Source of the DNA: PALSA-607 sp036501485
GTDB lineage: Bacteria; Actinomycetota; Actinomycetes; Acidothermales; Acidothermaceae
Direction of reading: 5' to 3'
Assembly (NCBI GenBank): GCA_036501485.1
Contig: DASYAG010000039.1
Span: 1 to 64,000, forward strand
DNA: 64,000 bases
Part shown: piece after piece, positions 6,425 through 14,892 of the stretch
Layout: each line of letters opens with the position of its first letter
How positions within the stretch are numbered: the stretch's first letter is position 1
Translations under genes and position numbers: made by a program
The notes under the pieces: generated by a model
The model's input: the letters and a program-made list of their open reading frames with translations, nothing else
Database searches by the model: none
Told to the model about the DNA's origin: nothing

Positions 6425-7249
6425 GTGAAACTCGGCGCTGGACTACACCTGCCCTCAGCGCTGGCCGCAACATCAGCCAAGACGTTGATCGCGGCAGCTT
6501 CTTTGGTCGGCATCGCCACGGCCGCGACGGTCAGCGTCATCGTCGTCGGCTCCAACGCTGTCGCCCCTCCGGCATCGCACCAGCCGGTGGCTGGCTCCTA
6601 CTTCGGCTCGGCGCCCCCATCAGGCGGCGGAAACCCGCTCATCGTCGTCCCGAAACTGCACTCGCCGACCAGCAAGCCGACCCCGTCGGCCACCCCGGCT
6701 CCGCCTACGGTCGTCACCCCGACAACTCCCGTCGTCACTGCGACGCCGCCGACTTCCTCGACCTCGGCTACCGGTACGCCGTCGACGATCCCGTCTGCTG
6801 GAGCGACGGGCACCGGGTCGAACCAGCCACCGACCGGCAGCAAACCGGGCACCGTCACGATCTCTGTGCCGCTGCCGGTAAAGGTGCCACCGGTGAAGGT
6901 GCCGCCAGTCAAGGTGGTCGTGCCACCCGTCGTCGTCCCGCCTGTAGCTGTGCCGCCTGTTGTTGTCCCGCCTGTTGTTGTGCCGCCCGTCGTCGTCCCC
7001 CCGGTCATCGTGCCGCCGGTGATCGTCCCGCCAGTTGTCGTCAAGCCGCCGCCGACGCCCCCGACCAAGCCGTGCCCGCCACCGAAGCCGAAGCCCCCGA
7101 AGCCGCCGTGCCCGCCCAAGCCGACGCCGAAGCCCCCGCACCCCCCGAAGCCGCCGTGCCCGCCGAAGCCGCCCTGCCCGCCGTCCCATCACACGCCACC
7201 GAAGCCCGCGCCGCCGATCCACCCGTGCCCGAACCACCCGACCCGATAA
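6425..7249 (+). CDS. Exported Pro/Val-repeat protein, probably wall-spanning
   Basis: 274 aa. An N-terminal hydrophobic segment (about residues 17-43, LIAAASLVGIATAATVSVIV) acts as a signal or anchor. A Thr/Ser/Pro-rich linker (to about 150) follows, then a run of PPVVV/PPVKV pentapeptide repeats (about 150-205) and a tail of PKPP/CPPKP repeats ending in CPNHPTR. Such extended polyproline structures in actinomycetes typically span the cell wall. The four tail CPP motifs could form disulfides. No catalytic domain is present. Start chosen at GTG 6425 behind AGGGAGG. It precedes the 2-oxoacid dehydrogenase operon by 166 bp and seems functionally separate. Role unknown. Confidence 0.8.
   Translation: MKLGAGLHLPSALAATSAKTLIAAASLVGIATAATVSVIVVGSNAVAPPASHQPVAGSYFGSAPPSGGGNPLIVVPKLHSPTSKPTPSATPAPPTVVTPTTPVVTATPPTSSTSATGTPSTIPSAGATGTGSNQPPTGSKPGTVTISVPLPVKVPPVKVPPVKVVVPPVVVPPVAVPPVVVPPVVVPPVVVPPVIVPPVIVPPVVVKPPPTPPTKPCPPPKPKPPKPPCPPKPTPKPPHPPKPPCPPKPPCPPSHHTPPKPAPPIHPCPNHPTR
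6866..7045 (+). repeat. In-gene tandem 15-bp repeats encoding (V)PPVxV
   Basis: Imperfect tandem 15-bp units (GTGCCGCCTGTTGTT-like) encode about twelve Val-Pro-Pro-Val-Val/Lys/Ile pentapeptides. Such arrays change copy number by slippage, so the length of the extracellular stalk may vary between strains. Confidence 0.85.
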
Positions 7250-7415
7250 CTGCTAGGTCTTCCTCGCAACAGCTAGGGCTTCCACGGATGCGAATTACTG
7301 GCCTCCGATCTGCAACGATTGCCCAGGTACCCGGTCCGATGATGCCTACCGGCGAGGCGGTCCGGCGCCCATCGACGAGTGATCCTCGCGCTGGCGAGCA
7401 GGAGGAGTGGCACGT

Positions 7416-8525
7416 ATGACGGCCGACCACGGCGCACTAACGAGTGAACGCGATCTGGTGCAACTGCTGACTCCTGAGGGAGAGCGACTCGAGCACCCCG
7501 ACTACCCGTTGGAGATCTCGCAAGACGAACTGCGAAGCCTCTACCGCGACCTCGCGCTGGTTCGGCGCTTCGACACCGAGGCGACCGCGCTACAGCGGCA
7601 GGGCGAGCTGGGCATCTGGGCATCGTTGCTTGGCCAAGAGGCTGCCCAGATCGGCTCCGGCCGAGCCTTGCTCCCCGGCGACATGGCCTTCCCGACGTAT
7701 CGCGAGCACGGCGTTGCCTGGTGCCGCGGTGTCGGTCCGGAGAACCTGCTGCAGCTGTTTCGCGGGGTGAACTTCGGTGGCTGGGACCCGAAAGAACACA
7801 ACTTCGCGCTCTACACGATCGTCATCGGCGCGCAGACCCTGCACGCCACCGGCTACGCGATGGGGATGCAGCGCGACGGTGCCGAGGATGCCGTCATCGC
7901 CTACTTCGGCGACGGCGCATCGAGTGAGGGCGACGTCAACGAGGCGTTCATCTTCGCGGCGTCCTACAACGCGCCCGTGGTGTTCTTTCTGCAGAACAAT
8001 CAGTGGGCGATCTCGGTCCCAGAAGAGCGTCAGTCACGCATCCCGCTGTTCCGGCGTGCGCACGGTTTCGGGTTCCCCGGCGTGCGCGTCGACGGCAACG
8101 ACGTTCTCGCCTGCCTCGCCGTGACGCGAAAGGCCTTGCAGTACGCCCGCGAGGGCCAAGGGCCCTTTCTGGTCGAGGCGTTCACGTACCGCATGGGCGC
8201 GCACACGACGTCGGACGACCCGACCCGCTACCGCCTCGCGAGCGAGCTCGAGAACTGGAAGCTGCGTGACCCGATCGAACGCGTGAAGGCCTACTTGTCG
8301 CGTAACGGGCTCGCGGACGCCGCGTTCTATGAGTCGGTGGAGGCCGAGGGAGCCGAGCTCGCAGCGCGGGTGCGGGCGGCGTGCCTGTCGATGCCCGAGC
8401 CCAAGCCGAGCTTCATCTTCGAACAGGTCTACGCGGGCGGTTCGCCGCTCGTCGACGAGGAGCGCGCGGCGTTCGAGGAGTACATGGCGGGCTACGAACC
8501 AGCGTCGGCCGAGGTGGGTCACTGA
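7416..8525 (+). CDS. pdhA: 2-oxoacid dehydrogenase E1 alpha subunit (pyruvate or branched-chain type)
   Basis: Thiamine-diphosphate E1 alpha subunit, 369 aa, of the heterotetrameric E1 that decarboxylates a 2-oxo acid and acylates the E2 lipoyl group. The ThDP motif is clear: GDGASSEGDVNEAFIFAA ending in NNQW. FPTYREHGVAW and YRMGAHTTSDDPTRYR are family hallmarks. I chose ATG 7416, 10 nt after AGGAGG (7400-7405); a GTG at 7407 is too close. It is the first gene of a three-gene operon with E1 beta (overlapping by one base) and E2. Family wording fits both actinobacterial PdhA and branched-chain BkdA; the true substrate is open, and no lpd (E3) gene is in the window. Confidence 0.93.
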   Translation: MTADHGALTSERDLVQLLTPEGERLEHPDYPLEISQDELRSLYRDLALVRRFDTEATALQRQGELGIWASLLGQEAAQIGSGRALLPGDMAFPTYREHGVAWCRGVGPENLLQLFRGVNFGGWDPKEHNFALYTIVIGAQTLHATGYAMGMQRDGAEDAVIAYFGDGASSEGDVNEAFIFAASYNAPVVFFLQNNQWAISVPEERQSRIPLFRRAHGFGFPGVRVDGNDVLACLAVTRKALQYAREGQGPFLVEAFTYRMGAHTTSDDPTRYRLASELENWKLRDPIERVKAYLSRNGLADAAFYESVEAEGAELAARVRAACLSMPEPKPSFIFEQVYAGGSPLVDEERAAFEEYMAGYEPASAEVGH

Positions 8526-9508
8526 TGGCGCCGGTAGCGATTGCGCGTGCCTTGAACATGGGTCTGCGCAAAGCCCTGGAATCAGACCCCAAGGTCATCA
8601 TCATGGGCGAGGACGTCGGCAAGCTCGGCGGCGTGTTCCGGGTGACCGACGGGCTGCAGAAGGACTTCGGCGAAGACCGCGTCATGGATACGCCGCTCGC
8701 GGAATCCGGCATCATCGGCACCGCCATCGGACTGGCGATGCGCGGCTACCGGCCGATCTGTGAGATCCAGTTCGACGGCTTCGTGTTTCCGGCCTACGAC
8801 CAGATCGTCAGCCAACTCGCGAAGCTGCACTACCGGTCGCAGGGCATGGTGCCGATGCCGATGGTCATTCGCATTCCATTCGGCGGCGGCATCGGTGCGG
8901 TCGAGCACCACAGCGAGTCGCCTGAAGCGTTGTTCGCTCACGTCGCGGGCCTCAAAGTCGTCGCATGTTCCAACGCCGCTGACGCCTACACGATGATTCA
9001 GCAGGCCGTCATCAGCAACGATCCGGTCATCTTCTTCGAGCCGAAACGGCGGTACTGGGAAAAGGCAGAACTCGATGCCGACACCCCACTCGCACAAGCC
9101 GTCCCGCTACACGCCGCACGCGTCGTCCGGCCTGGTCGGCATCTAACGCTGCTCGCCTACGGGCCTATGGTGAAGACCTGCCTCGACGCCGCGAAGGTGG
9201 CGGCGGACGAAGGTCACGAGCTCGAGGTTGTTGACGTCCGTTCACTGTCGCCCATCGACTGGCCCACGATCACTGACTCCGTGCGGCACACTGGGCGCTG
9301 CGTCGTCGTTCACGAAGCGCAGAAGTTCTTGGGCATGGGCGCCGAGCTGGCTGCTCGCATCACCGAACTTTGCTTCTACGAGCTGCAGGCGCCGGTGCTG
9401 CGGGTCGGTGGCTACCCGATCCCGTACCCGCCATCGCGTCTTGAGGAGCATTTCCTGCCCGATCTCGATCGCGTCCTCGACACTGTCGACCGATCACTGT
9501 CGTTCTGA
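8525..9508 (+). CDS. pdhB: 2-oxoacid dehydrogenase E1 beta subunit
   Basis: 327-aa transketolase-like beta subunit that pairs with the preceding E1 alpha. It begins MAPVAIARALNMGLRKAL and has MGEDVGKLGGVF, DTPLAESGIIGTAIGLAM, EIQFDGFVFPAYDQI and, near the C-terminus, VVHEAQKFLGMGAELAA and RVGGYPIPYP, all standard in PdhB/BkdB. The ATG at 8525 uses the last base of the pdhA TGA (TGATG), so translation is coupled. A long in-frame extension further upstream lies inside pdhA and is not used. Confidence 0.94.
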   Translation: MAPVAIARALNMGLRKALESDPKVIIMGEDVGKLGGVFRVTDGLQKDFGEDRVMDTPLAESGIIGTAIGLAMRGYRPICEIQFDGFVFPAYDQIVSQLAKLHYRSQGMVPMPMVIRIPFGGGIGAVEHHSESPEALFAHVAGLKVVACSNAADAYTMIQQAVISNDPVIFFEPKRRYWEKAELDADTPLAQAVPLHAARVVRPGRHLTLLAYGPMVKTCLDAAKVAADEGHELEVVDVRSLSPIDWPTITDSVRHTGRCVVVHEAQKFLGMGAELAARITELCFYELQAPVLRVGGYPIPYPPSRLEEHFLPDLDRVLDTVDRSLSF

Positions 9509-9553
9509 GTAGCGTCGTTCTGAAATGCGTGCACCGTACTGACGGAGGCGGAT

Positions 9554-10963
9554 GTGGCATCGCTCAAGCAGTTCAGACTCCCCGATGTCGGTGAGGGTCT
9601 GACCGAAGCTGAGATCGTGCACTGGCACGTCAAGGTCGGTGACGTCGTGACGCAGAACCAGACGATCGTCGACATCGAAACCGCGAAGGCGCTCGTCGAA
9701 CTGCCTAGCCCGTTCGCGGGCGTCGTCAGCGAGTTGCTGATCCCCGAAGGGGCAACCGTCGACGTCGGGACGCCGATCATCATCATCGACGTCGCGCCCG
9801 CGTCAGTGCCGTTGGCCGACGTAGCGCCGGCGCCGCTGCCGGAGGGCGAGTCGCCGGCCATCGACGATCTCGTTCCCTCGATTCCAGCGGTGTCGGAGAT
9901 GAGTGCAGGGCGCACCGCGAACCTCGTCGGTTATGGCCCGCGCGCCGACTCACCCGTGCGCCGCCGCCAACGGCAAGTTCCTGTTGCGACGAGTTCGCGA
10001 CCGACGCCGAGCTGGCCTTCGGTGGCGGCATCGGTCGCTGCGCCGTCGCTGGTTTCAGCCGAAGTTGCCGTTATGCAGGACGACGACAACGTGGTCAGCG
10101 TGTTGGCGAAGCCGCCGGTTCGCAAACTCGCACGCGACCTCGGCATCGACGTGCAGTTGCTGCATGGCACCGGTCCTGATGGCACGATCACACGATCGGA
10201 CGTCGAGGCGGCGGCCGACAGTTCGCGACAGGCGGCGCCGACCAGGCCGCTGCCTCGCGGTGGCGAAGAACGGATCGCGATCCGTGGAGTCCGCAAAGCC
10301 ACCGCGCAGGCCATGGTCAACAGTGTTCAGACGGTTCCGCACGTCACCGAGTTCACCACGATTGACGTCACCCGTTCGATGCGTGCGGTCACGCGGCTGC
10401 GTGAACTGCCGGAGTTCGCCGACGTCAAGGTGACGCCGCTGCTACTTGTCGCGAAGGCGATCCTGCTCGGGCTCGAGCGCTACCCGATGGTCAACTCGAC
10501 GTGGGACGAGCCGAACGGCGAGATCGTTGTGAAGCACTACGTGAACCTCGGCATCGCAGCTGCAACGCCGCGCGGCCTTGTGGTGCCGAACATCAAGAAC
10601 GCCGAAGCGCTCTCGCTCCCGCAGCTCGCGCGCTCGATCAACGCACTCGCGTTCACCGCGCGCGAAGGTCGCACGTCTGTCGCCGACATGCAACGCGGGT
10701 CATTCACGATTACCAACGTCGGCGTGTTCGGAGTCGACACCGGTACCCCGATCATCAATCCCGGCGAGGCCGCGATCCTTGCGTTCGGAGCGATTCGTGA
10801 CCAGCCCTGGGTGCACCGCGGAAAGGTCAAGTCGCGATCGGTGACCACGCTCGCGTTGTCGTTCGACCACCGCATCATCGACGGCGAACTGGGCTCGCGG
10901 TTCTTGCGTGACGTTGCGATGTTCCTCGAAGATCCGGCCTCGTCGCTGCTCGCCCGGCTATAG
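9554..10963 (+). CDS. pdhC: Dihydrolipoamide acyltransferase (E2)
   Basis: 469-aa E2 core of the complex. Domains: one lipoyl domain (about 5-78) with lipoyl-lysine in ETAKALVELPSP; a Pro/Ala/Ser-rich linker; a peripheral-subunit-binding domain (about 190-225, VRKLARDLGIDV...GPDGTITRSDV); and the catalytic chloramphenicol-acetyltransferase-like domain ending in SFDHRIIDGELGSRFL with catalytic His and Asp. A single lipoyl domain is more usual for branched-chain or acetoin types, although some actinobacterial PDH E2 proteins also have one. GTG start at 9554, 5 nt after GGAGG; 45 bp after pdhB. Confidence 0.94.
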   Translation: MASLKQFRLPDVGEGLTEAEIVHWHVKVGDVVTQNQTIVDIETAKALVELPSPFAGVVSELLIPEGATVDVGTPIIIIDVAPASVPLADVAPAPLPEGESPAIDDLVPSIPAVSEMSAGRTANLVGYGPRADSPVRRRQRQVPVATSSRPTPSWPSVAASVAAPSLVSAEVAVMQDDDNVVSVLAKPPVRKLARDLGIDVQLLHGTGPDGTITRSDVEAAADSSRQAAPTRPLPRGGEERIAIRGVRKATAQAMVNSVQTVPHVTEFTTIDVTRSMRAVTRLRELPEFADVKVTPLLLVAKAILLGLERYPMVNSTWDEPNGEIVVKHYVNLGIAAATPRGLVVPNIKNAEALSLPQLARSINALAFTAREGRTSVADMQRGSFTITNVGVFGVDTGTPIINPGEAAILAFGAIRDQPWVHRGKVKSRSVTTLALSFDHRIIDGELGSRFLRDVAMFLEDPASSLLARL

Positions 10964-10973
10964 GAGTTCTCCC

Positions 10974-11765
10974 TTGCAGATAGCACTTCTGCAGCTTCGC
11001 ATCGACGACAGCGAACCGGCGTCCGACCGAATTGCTCGTGTGTTAGCTCTGGTCAAACAGCAAGCTGGCGCCGACCTCGTGGTGTTGCCCGAGTTGTGGG
11101 TGCCCGGTGCGTTCGGCTACCACGGCTATCAGGCGTCGGCGACTGCATTACCCGGGACGGTCATCACGTCTTTGGCAGCGATCGCACGCGACATCGGCGC
11201 GCACATTCTGGCCGGCACAGTCATCGAGCAAGACGGTGACGACCTGCACAACACTGCGGTGCTGATCAGTCCACAGGGCGAGATCGTGCACACCTACCGC
11301 AAGGTGCACTTGTTCGGGTTCGACCACGGCGAGGCCGAAATGCTGACACGAGGCGACGACGTCTCGACGTACGCATTGCCAGGGCTCACGACGCTCGGCA
11401 TGACGACGTGTTACGACCTGCGGTTCCCCGAGCTGTACCGGTTGCTGCTCGACGCGGGCGCGCAACTCGTCGTCGTCCCGGCGGGTTGGCCGGCTGCGCG
11501 CCTCGACCACTGGTTGCTGTTGCTGCGTGCGCGCGCACTTGAGGATCAATTGTTTGTCGTGGGGTGCAATCAGGTCGGCACCCAAGAAGGCGTCGAGCTC
11601 GCCGGACACAGCGTCGTAGTCGATCCGTGGGGCCGCATCATCGCCGAAGCGGGCACTGGCGAAGAAGTGCTGACCCTCGAGATCGACCTGGCATTGGTGG
11701 GCAAGATCCGGGCCGACTTCCCGGTGCTGCGCGACCGTAGATTCGGGTTGCCCTCGGTGCGCTAG
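10974..11765 (+). CDS. Carbon-nitrogen hydrolase (nitrilase superfamily amidase)
   Basis: 263-aa nitrilase-fold amidase with the Glu-Lys-Cys catalytic triad visible: Glu in LPELW, Lys in YRKVHLFGF and Cys in TTCYDLRFPEL. The closest described types are omega-amidase/Nit2-like enzymes, which hydrolyse omega-amides of 2-oxo acids or damaged glutathione. The start is TTG 10974, set 7 nt behind AGGAG (10962-10966) that overlaps the E2 stop, so it is the fourth gene of the 2-oxoacid dehydrogenase operon. That placement suggests a link to 2-oxo-acid metabolism (inference). Its 3' end overlaps the convergent secreted-protein gene by four bases. Confidence 0.9.
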   Translation: MQIALLQLRIDDSEPASDRIARVLALVKQQAGADLVVLPELWVPGAFGYHGYQASATALPGTVITSLAAIARDIGAHILAGTVIEQDGDDLHNTAVLISPQGEIVHTYRKVHLFGFDHGEAEMLTRGDDVSTYALPGLTTLGMTTCYDLRFPELYRLLLDAGAQLVVVPAGWPAARLDHWLLLLRARALEDQLFVVGCNQVGTQEGVELAGHSVVVDPWGRIIAEAGTGEEVLTLEIDLALVGKIRADFPVLRDRRFGLPSVR

Positions 11766-12718
11766 CTCTGACTTGGCATTTGCTGGTCGGTCACCGAAAG
11801 GGTGCCGGTCGTGTCGCCGCGCCCGTTATCGGTCAACGTCGCGACGAAAAGCTGCTGCACGCCTGAACTGATCCGCTCGCCCCAGATTGCGCAACTCAGC
11901 GACGTCGCGCCCGCAAGGCATGGCCTACCGTCGAGGCGGAAGCCCTTCGACAGCGCGAGCGTCGCAAGCTGTGCGGACGCGGGGGTTAGGGCCGAGTGAA
12001 CGCTGATGTTGAGGGTGATCGCGCTAGTGCTGCAAGCGGGCAGTGGCGGGGACGTCGGCAGCAATGGCGCAGCGGACGTCGTGGGCCCAGACGTAGCAGT
12101 CGAAGGCCCGGATGTAGCAGTCGAGGGCACGGCCGGCGTAACTCCGCCGGCGCAAGCCTGCGGCGCGCGTGCCCAGGTTGGCGGCAGCAAGGCAGCGACA
12201 TCCGCTGCGGTAGCGGGCGTGGCAGGCAGGGGAGTCGGGCTCTTCGGGTCTGCCTTTTCGACATTTGCCAGAACAGCGGTCCGTGGCGCCGGGCGGCCAG
12301 GTAACGACCATCCCTCGCCTAGCAGGAAGAGCACGGTGGTGCCGTGCAGCCTTCCTTCGACCAAGCAGGTGTAGTTCGGGCCGGTGGTGGTGCCGGGGGC
12401 GGCCGCCGAACATACGGTGGGCAGGCTCCCGCCCGCCGAGTGCACGACCGTCGCAAGAGCGGCCAAGGTGGTGGCAACGCTGGTGCTTCCGGTCAGGCAC
12501 GCGTCGGCGGTGTTCCCGCACGCAGTGAAGGTGGGATCGCGAACGAGACCGCCAGAGAGCTTGAGGCCCGTCTGCAGCGTCGTTCGGGCGGCGGCCTGGT
12601 CTTTGGCGCTGCCGATGGCGTTCCCCGTCGACCTGCCATGCGTGGCTCCCCAGGCGAGCGCGCCCACGGCGAAAACCACGATGAGGCTGAAGATGAGTGA
12701 GGCGAGGCGTGGTCGCAT
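11762..12718 (-). CDS. Exported hypothetical protein with Thr/Ser/Pro linker
   Basis: 318 aa. A single hydrophobic N-terminal segment (residues 6-25, ASLIFSLIVVFAVGALAWG) should export or anchor it. Two Cys-containing outer segments (about 60-150 and 225-305; eight Cys in all, paired as ACG..DACL, VCS..TCL, ACS and PCL..SCA) flank a Thr/Ser/Pro linker with an ATSGPSTATSGPTT repeat. No family recognised. ATG start, preceded by a C-run. It converges on the amidase gene, with stop codons overlapping. Possibly a cell-surface or periplasmic protein with disulfide-stabilised domains. Confidence 0.7.
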   Translation of the reverse strand: MRPRLASLIFSLIVVFAVGALAWGATHGRSTGNAIGSAKDQAAARTTLQTGLKLSGGLVRDPTFTACGNTADACLTGSTSVATTLAALATVVHSAGGSLPTVCSAAAPGTTTGPNYTCLVEGRLHGTTVLFLLGEGWSLPGRPAPRTAVLANVEKADPKSPTPLPATPATAADVAALLPPTWARAPQACAGGVTPAVPSTATSGPSTATSGPTTSAAPLLPTSPPLPACSTSAITLNISVHSALTPASAQLATLALSKGFRLDGRPCLAGATSLSCAIWGERISSGVQQLFVATLTDNGRGDTTGTLSVTDQQMPSQS

Positions 12719-12766
12719 ACCCCCCCATCGGACGCCGAGCGCGATTCCCTGAGCGAATCGGGGATT

Positions 12767-12830
12767 CGCCGAGGCGAAGAATGGTTCGCTGCGCCGAGGC
12801 GAAGAATGGTTCGCTGCGCCTAGGCGAAGC
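12767..12830. repeat. Tandem 25-bp repeats at the uppP 3' end
   Basis: Two identical 25-bp units (12767-12791 and 12792-12816) are followed by a partial third copy (12817-12830) that contains the uppP stop codon. Each has a GCC-GAGGC core palindrome. They look like tandem duplications of the gene end. Confidence 0.85.
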
Positions 12831-13788
12831 GGACGATGCAGAACGCTCCGAAGATGCCGCAGTACCAGGCGAACGGCGTCAAGGTCCGGGTGTGGAAGTA
12901 GCGGACCAGAAACTTGATGGTCACGATCGCGGCGACGAAGGCGGCCGCGCTGCCGGCCAGCACCTGGCCGCGGATGCCGTCGCCGAGGTGGCCCATTAGA
13001 TCGGGGATCTTGACGACGCCCGCGGCGAAGATGACCGGGGTGGCCAGCAGGAACCCGAACCGGACCGCCTGTTCGTGGTTCAGCCCGCGGATCAGCCCGG
13101 CGACCATCGTGATGCCGGATCGGCTGATGCCGGCGAGCAGCGCGGCGCTCTGGAAGACGCCAACCACCCCGGCGTCCCTGAAACTGAACCGCTGGGTGAT
13201 CTCGATGTCGTTTGCCGGATCGTGCTCGGGATCCGCGACTGTCGACGGCTGCCCGTCCGGCAGCGGGGCGGGTTCGCCCGCTCGGACGGCGGCCGCTGTG
13301 CGTGCCACGGCCCGGCGGCGCAGGTATTCGCCGGTGAAAAGGATCCCGCCGTTCACGGTCAAGAAGATGGCCGCCGCCTCCGGTTTGGCGAACAGCGTGC
13401 GGAACGTGTGCTCAAGCGCCAGCCCGATAATGCCGGCCGGAATCGTGGCGATGATGATGAGCCAGGCCATCCGCTCGTGCACGGTCTCGATCTTGCGGTG
13501 GCGCAGCGAGCTGAAGAATCCGCCGATAATCCGCACCCAATCGCGCCAGAAGAACAACAGCAAGGCGAGTGCGGTAGCGACGTGCAGCCCGACGATAAAC
13601 GCGAGATACGGCGACTCCGCCTGGTCCTGCTCGGTCACCAGCGCCTTCCACGACCCGCCGACCAAGGCAGGGACGAGCACCGAATGACCCAGACTGGAGA
13701 CCGGGAAAAGTTCCGTCACACCCTGCATGACGCCGATCGTGATCGCCTGGAGAAAGTTCAGATGCGGATATGGGGTCGGGACTGGCAC
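12820..13788 (-). CDS. uppP: Undecaprenyl-diphosphatase (UppP/BacA)
   Basis: 322-aa polytopic membrane enzyme that dephosphorylates undecaprenyl diphosphate to recycle the lipid carrier for peptidoglycan and other envelope polymers; it also confers basal bacitracin resistance. The two active-site loops are present: QGVTELFPVSSLGH (about 21-34) with the catalytic Glu and Ser, and LLAGISRSGITM (about 218-229) with Arg. A hydrophilic insertion of about 50 residues (165-210, PAPLPDGQPSTVADPEHDP) between transmembrane segments makes it longer than the roughly 270-aa norm, as often seen in actinobacteria. GTG start behind AGGA. Confidence 0.96.
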   Translation of the reverse strand: MPVPTPYPHLNFLQAITIGVMQGVTELFPVSSLGHSVLVPALVGGSWKALVTEQDQAESPYLAFIVGLHVATALALLLFFWRDWVRIIGGFFSSLRHRKIETVHERMAWLIIIATIPAGIIGLALEHTFRTLFAKPEAAAIFLTVNGGILFTGEYLRRRAVARTAAAVRAGEPAPLPDGQPSTVADPEHDPANDIEITQRFSFRDAGVVGVFQSAALLAGISRSGITMVAGLIRGLNHEQAVRFGFLLATPVIFAAGVVKIPDLMGHLGDGIRGQVLAGSAAAFVAAIVTIKFLVRYFHTRTLTPFAWYCGIFGAFCIVRFA

Positions 13789-13856
13789 GCAGGGTCCTCA
13801 TCAGGTCGGCGGGGACTCGAGTAGCGCCTAACGATACGGGTCAAACCTGACGGCAA

Positions 13857-13910
13857 CCTGGCCAACGGGCCAGGCAGCGCGCCCCAACATTGTCCTAGTG
13901 CGAGACAATG
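13857..13910. promoter_or_regulatory. Two inverted repeats between divergent uppP and PAC2 genes
   Basis: CCTGGCC-AACG-GGCCAGG at 13857-13874 and CATTGTC-N9-GACAATG at 13888-13910 are perfect 7-bp inverted repeats in the divergent promoter gap. The second has the 23-bp span of a typical dimeric-regulator site. Which gene each serves is unknown. Confidence 0.45.
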
Positions 13911-13971
13911 GACTCTCACCAGTGGAGATGCCCCCGATAGGCGCCTGGCAGGGATGGGAGGGATCGCGACC

Positions 13972-14892
13972 GTGCTCGACCCCCGCGCGCTGTACACGCT
14001 CGAGGAGCAGATCCCGCTGCTCGAGCGTCCGATCCTGATCCACGCTCTCGACGGATTCGTCGATGCCGGCGAAGCGGTGCGGCTCACCCATGAGCATCTG
14101 CTGGCGAACCTCACGCATGACGTCATCGGCCGGTTCGACGTCGACCAGCTGCACGACTACCGGGCGCGGCGGCCACCGATGATCTTCGACGCCGACCACT
14201 GGGAGAGTTACGCCGCGCCCGAACTGTTGCTCTATGCCATGACGGACGCCGCCGGCGAGCGCTTCTTGCTGTTGACCGGCCCGGAGCCTGACGTGCAATG
14301 GGAGCGCTACATCGCGGCCGTCATCGGGTTGATCGAGCACTTCGGCGTGCGGTTGACCATCGGTCTGAACGCGATACCGATGGCCGTGCCGCATACCCGA
14401 CCGGTCGGCATCACGTCGCACGCGTCGCGTCAGGAGCTGATTCCCGACAACGAGCCGTGGGTGCAGCGCGTGCAGGTTCCGGCCAGTGCCGGTCACCTGC
14501 TCGAGTTTCGGTTGACCGAGCGCGGTCTTGACGCGATCGGATTCGCGGCGCACATCCCGCACTATCTGGCGCAGACCGAATTCCCTGACGCGGCCGAGCG
14601 ATTGGTTGGCGCTATCGCACTTGCCGGCGGCCTCGTGCTGCCCACCGATGAGTTGCATGTCGCCGGGACAGCCGCGAAGTTGGAGATCGACAAGCAAGTC
14701 GCCGACTCACCAGAGGCGATGGCCCTGGTCGGTGCGCTCGAGCAGCAATACGACGCGTTCCTGCGCGGCCGTGGCAGCGATTTGCTGGCCACCGGTTCAG
14801 GTGACTTGCCGTCGGCCGACGAACTCGGCGCCGAGCTCGAACGATTCCTTGCCGACCACACCAAGCGCCAGCGCGACGACCGCGAGACCTAG
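13972..14892 (+). CDS. PAC2 family protein
   Basis: 306 aa from GTG 13972, chosen because GGGAGG (13957-13962) lies 9 nt upstream and homologues, as I recall them, begin LDPRALY; an ATG at 13954 would sit on that ribosome site. PAC2 signatures: the N-terminal ILIHALDGFVDAGEA, a central GLNAIPMAVPHTRPVGITSHAS, and HIPHYLAQTEFPDAAERL. PAC2 proteins share a fold with eukaryotic proteasome-assembly chaperones and are widespread in actinobacteria with proteasome-related functions, but their biochemical role is unsettled. Its stop overlaps the convergent methyltransferase stop. Confidence 0.88.
   Translation: MLDPRALYTLEEQIPLLERPILIHALDGFVDAGEAVRLTHEHLLANLTHDVIGRFDVDQLHDYRARRPPMIFDADHWESYAAPELLLYAMTDAAGERFLLLTGPEPDVQWERYIAAVIGLIEHFGVRLTIGLNAIPMAVPHTRPVGITSHASRQELIPDNEPWVQRVQVPASAGHLLEFRLTERGLDAIGFAAHIPHYLAQTEFPDAAERLVGAIALAGGLVLPTDELHVAGTAAKLEIDKQVADSPEAMALVGALEQQYDAFLRGRGSDLLATGSGDLPSADELGAELERFLADHTKRQRDDRET

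Noticed and set aside
6598..7119. A long minus-strand frame of Gly/Thr-Thr-Gly repeats opposite the Pro/Val protein
   Set aside because: It is the antisense of the (PPVxV) codons; the plus-strand frame has a signal segment, promoter and ribosome site.
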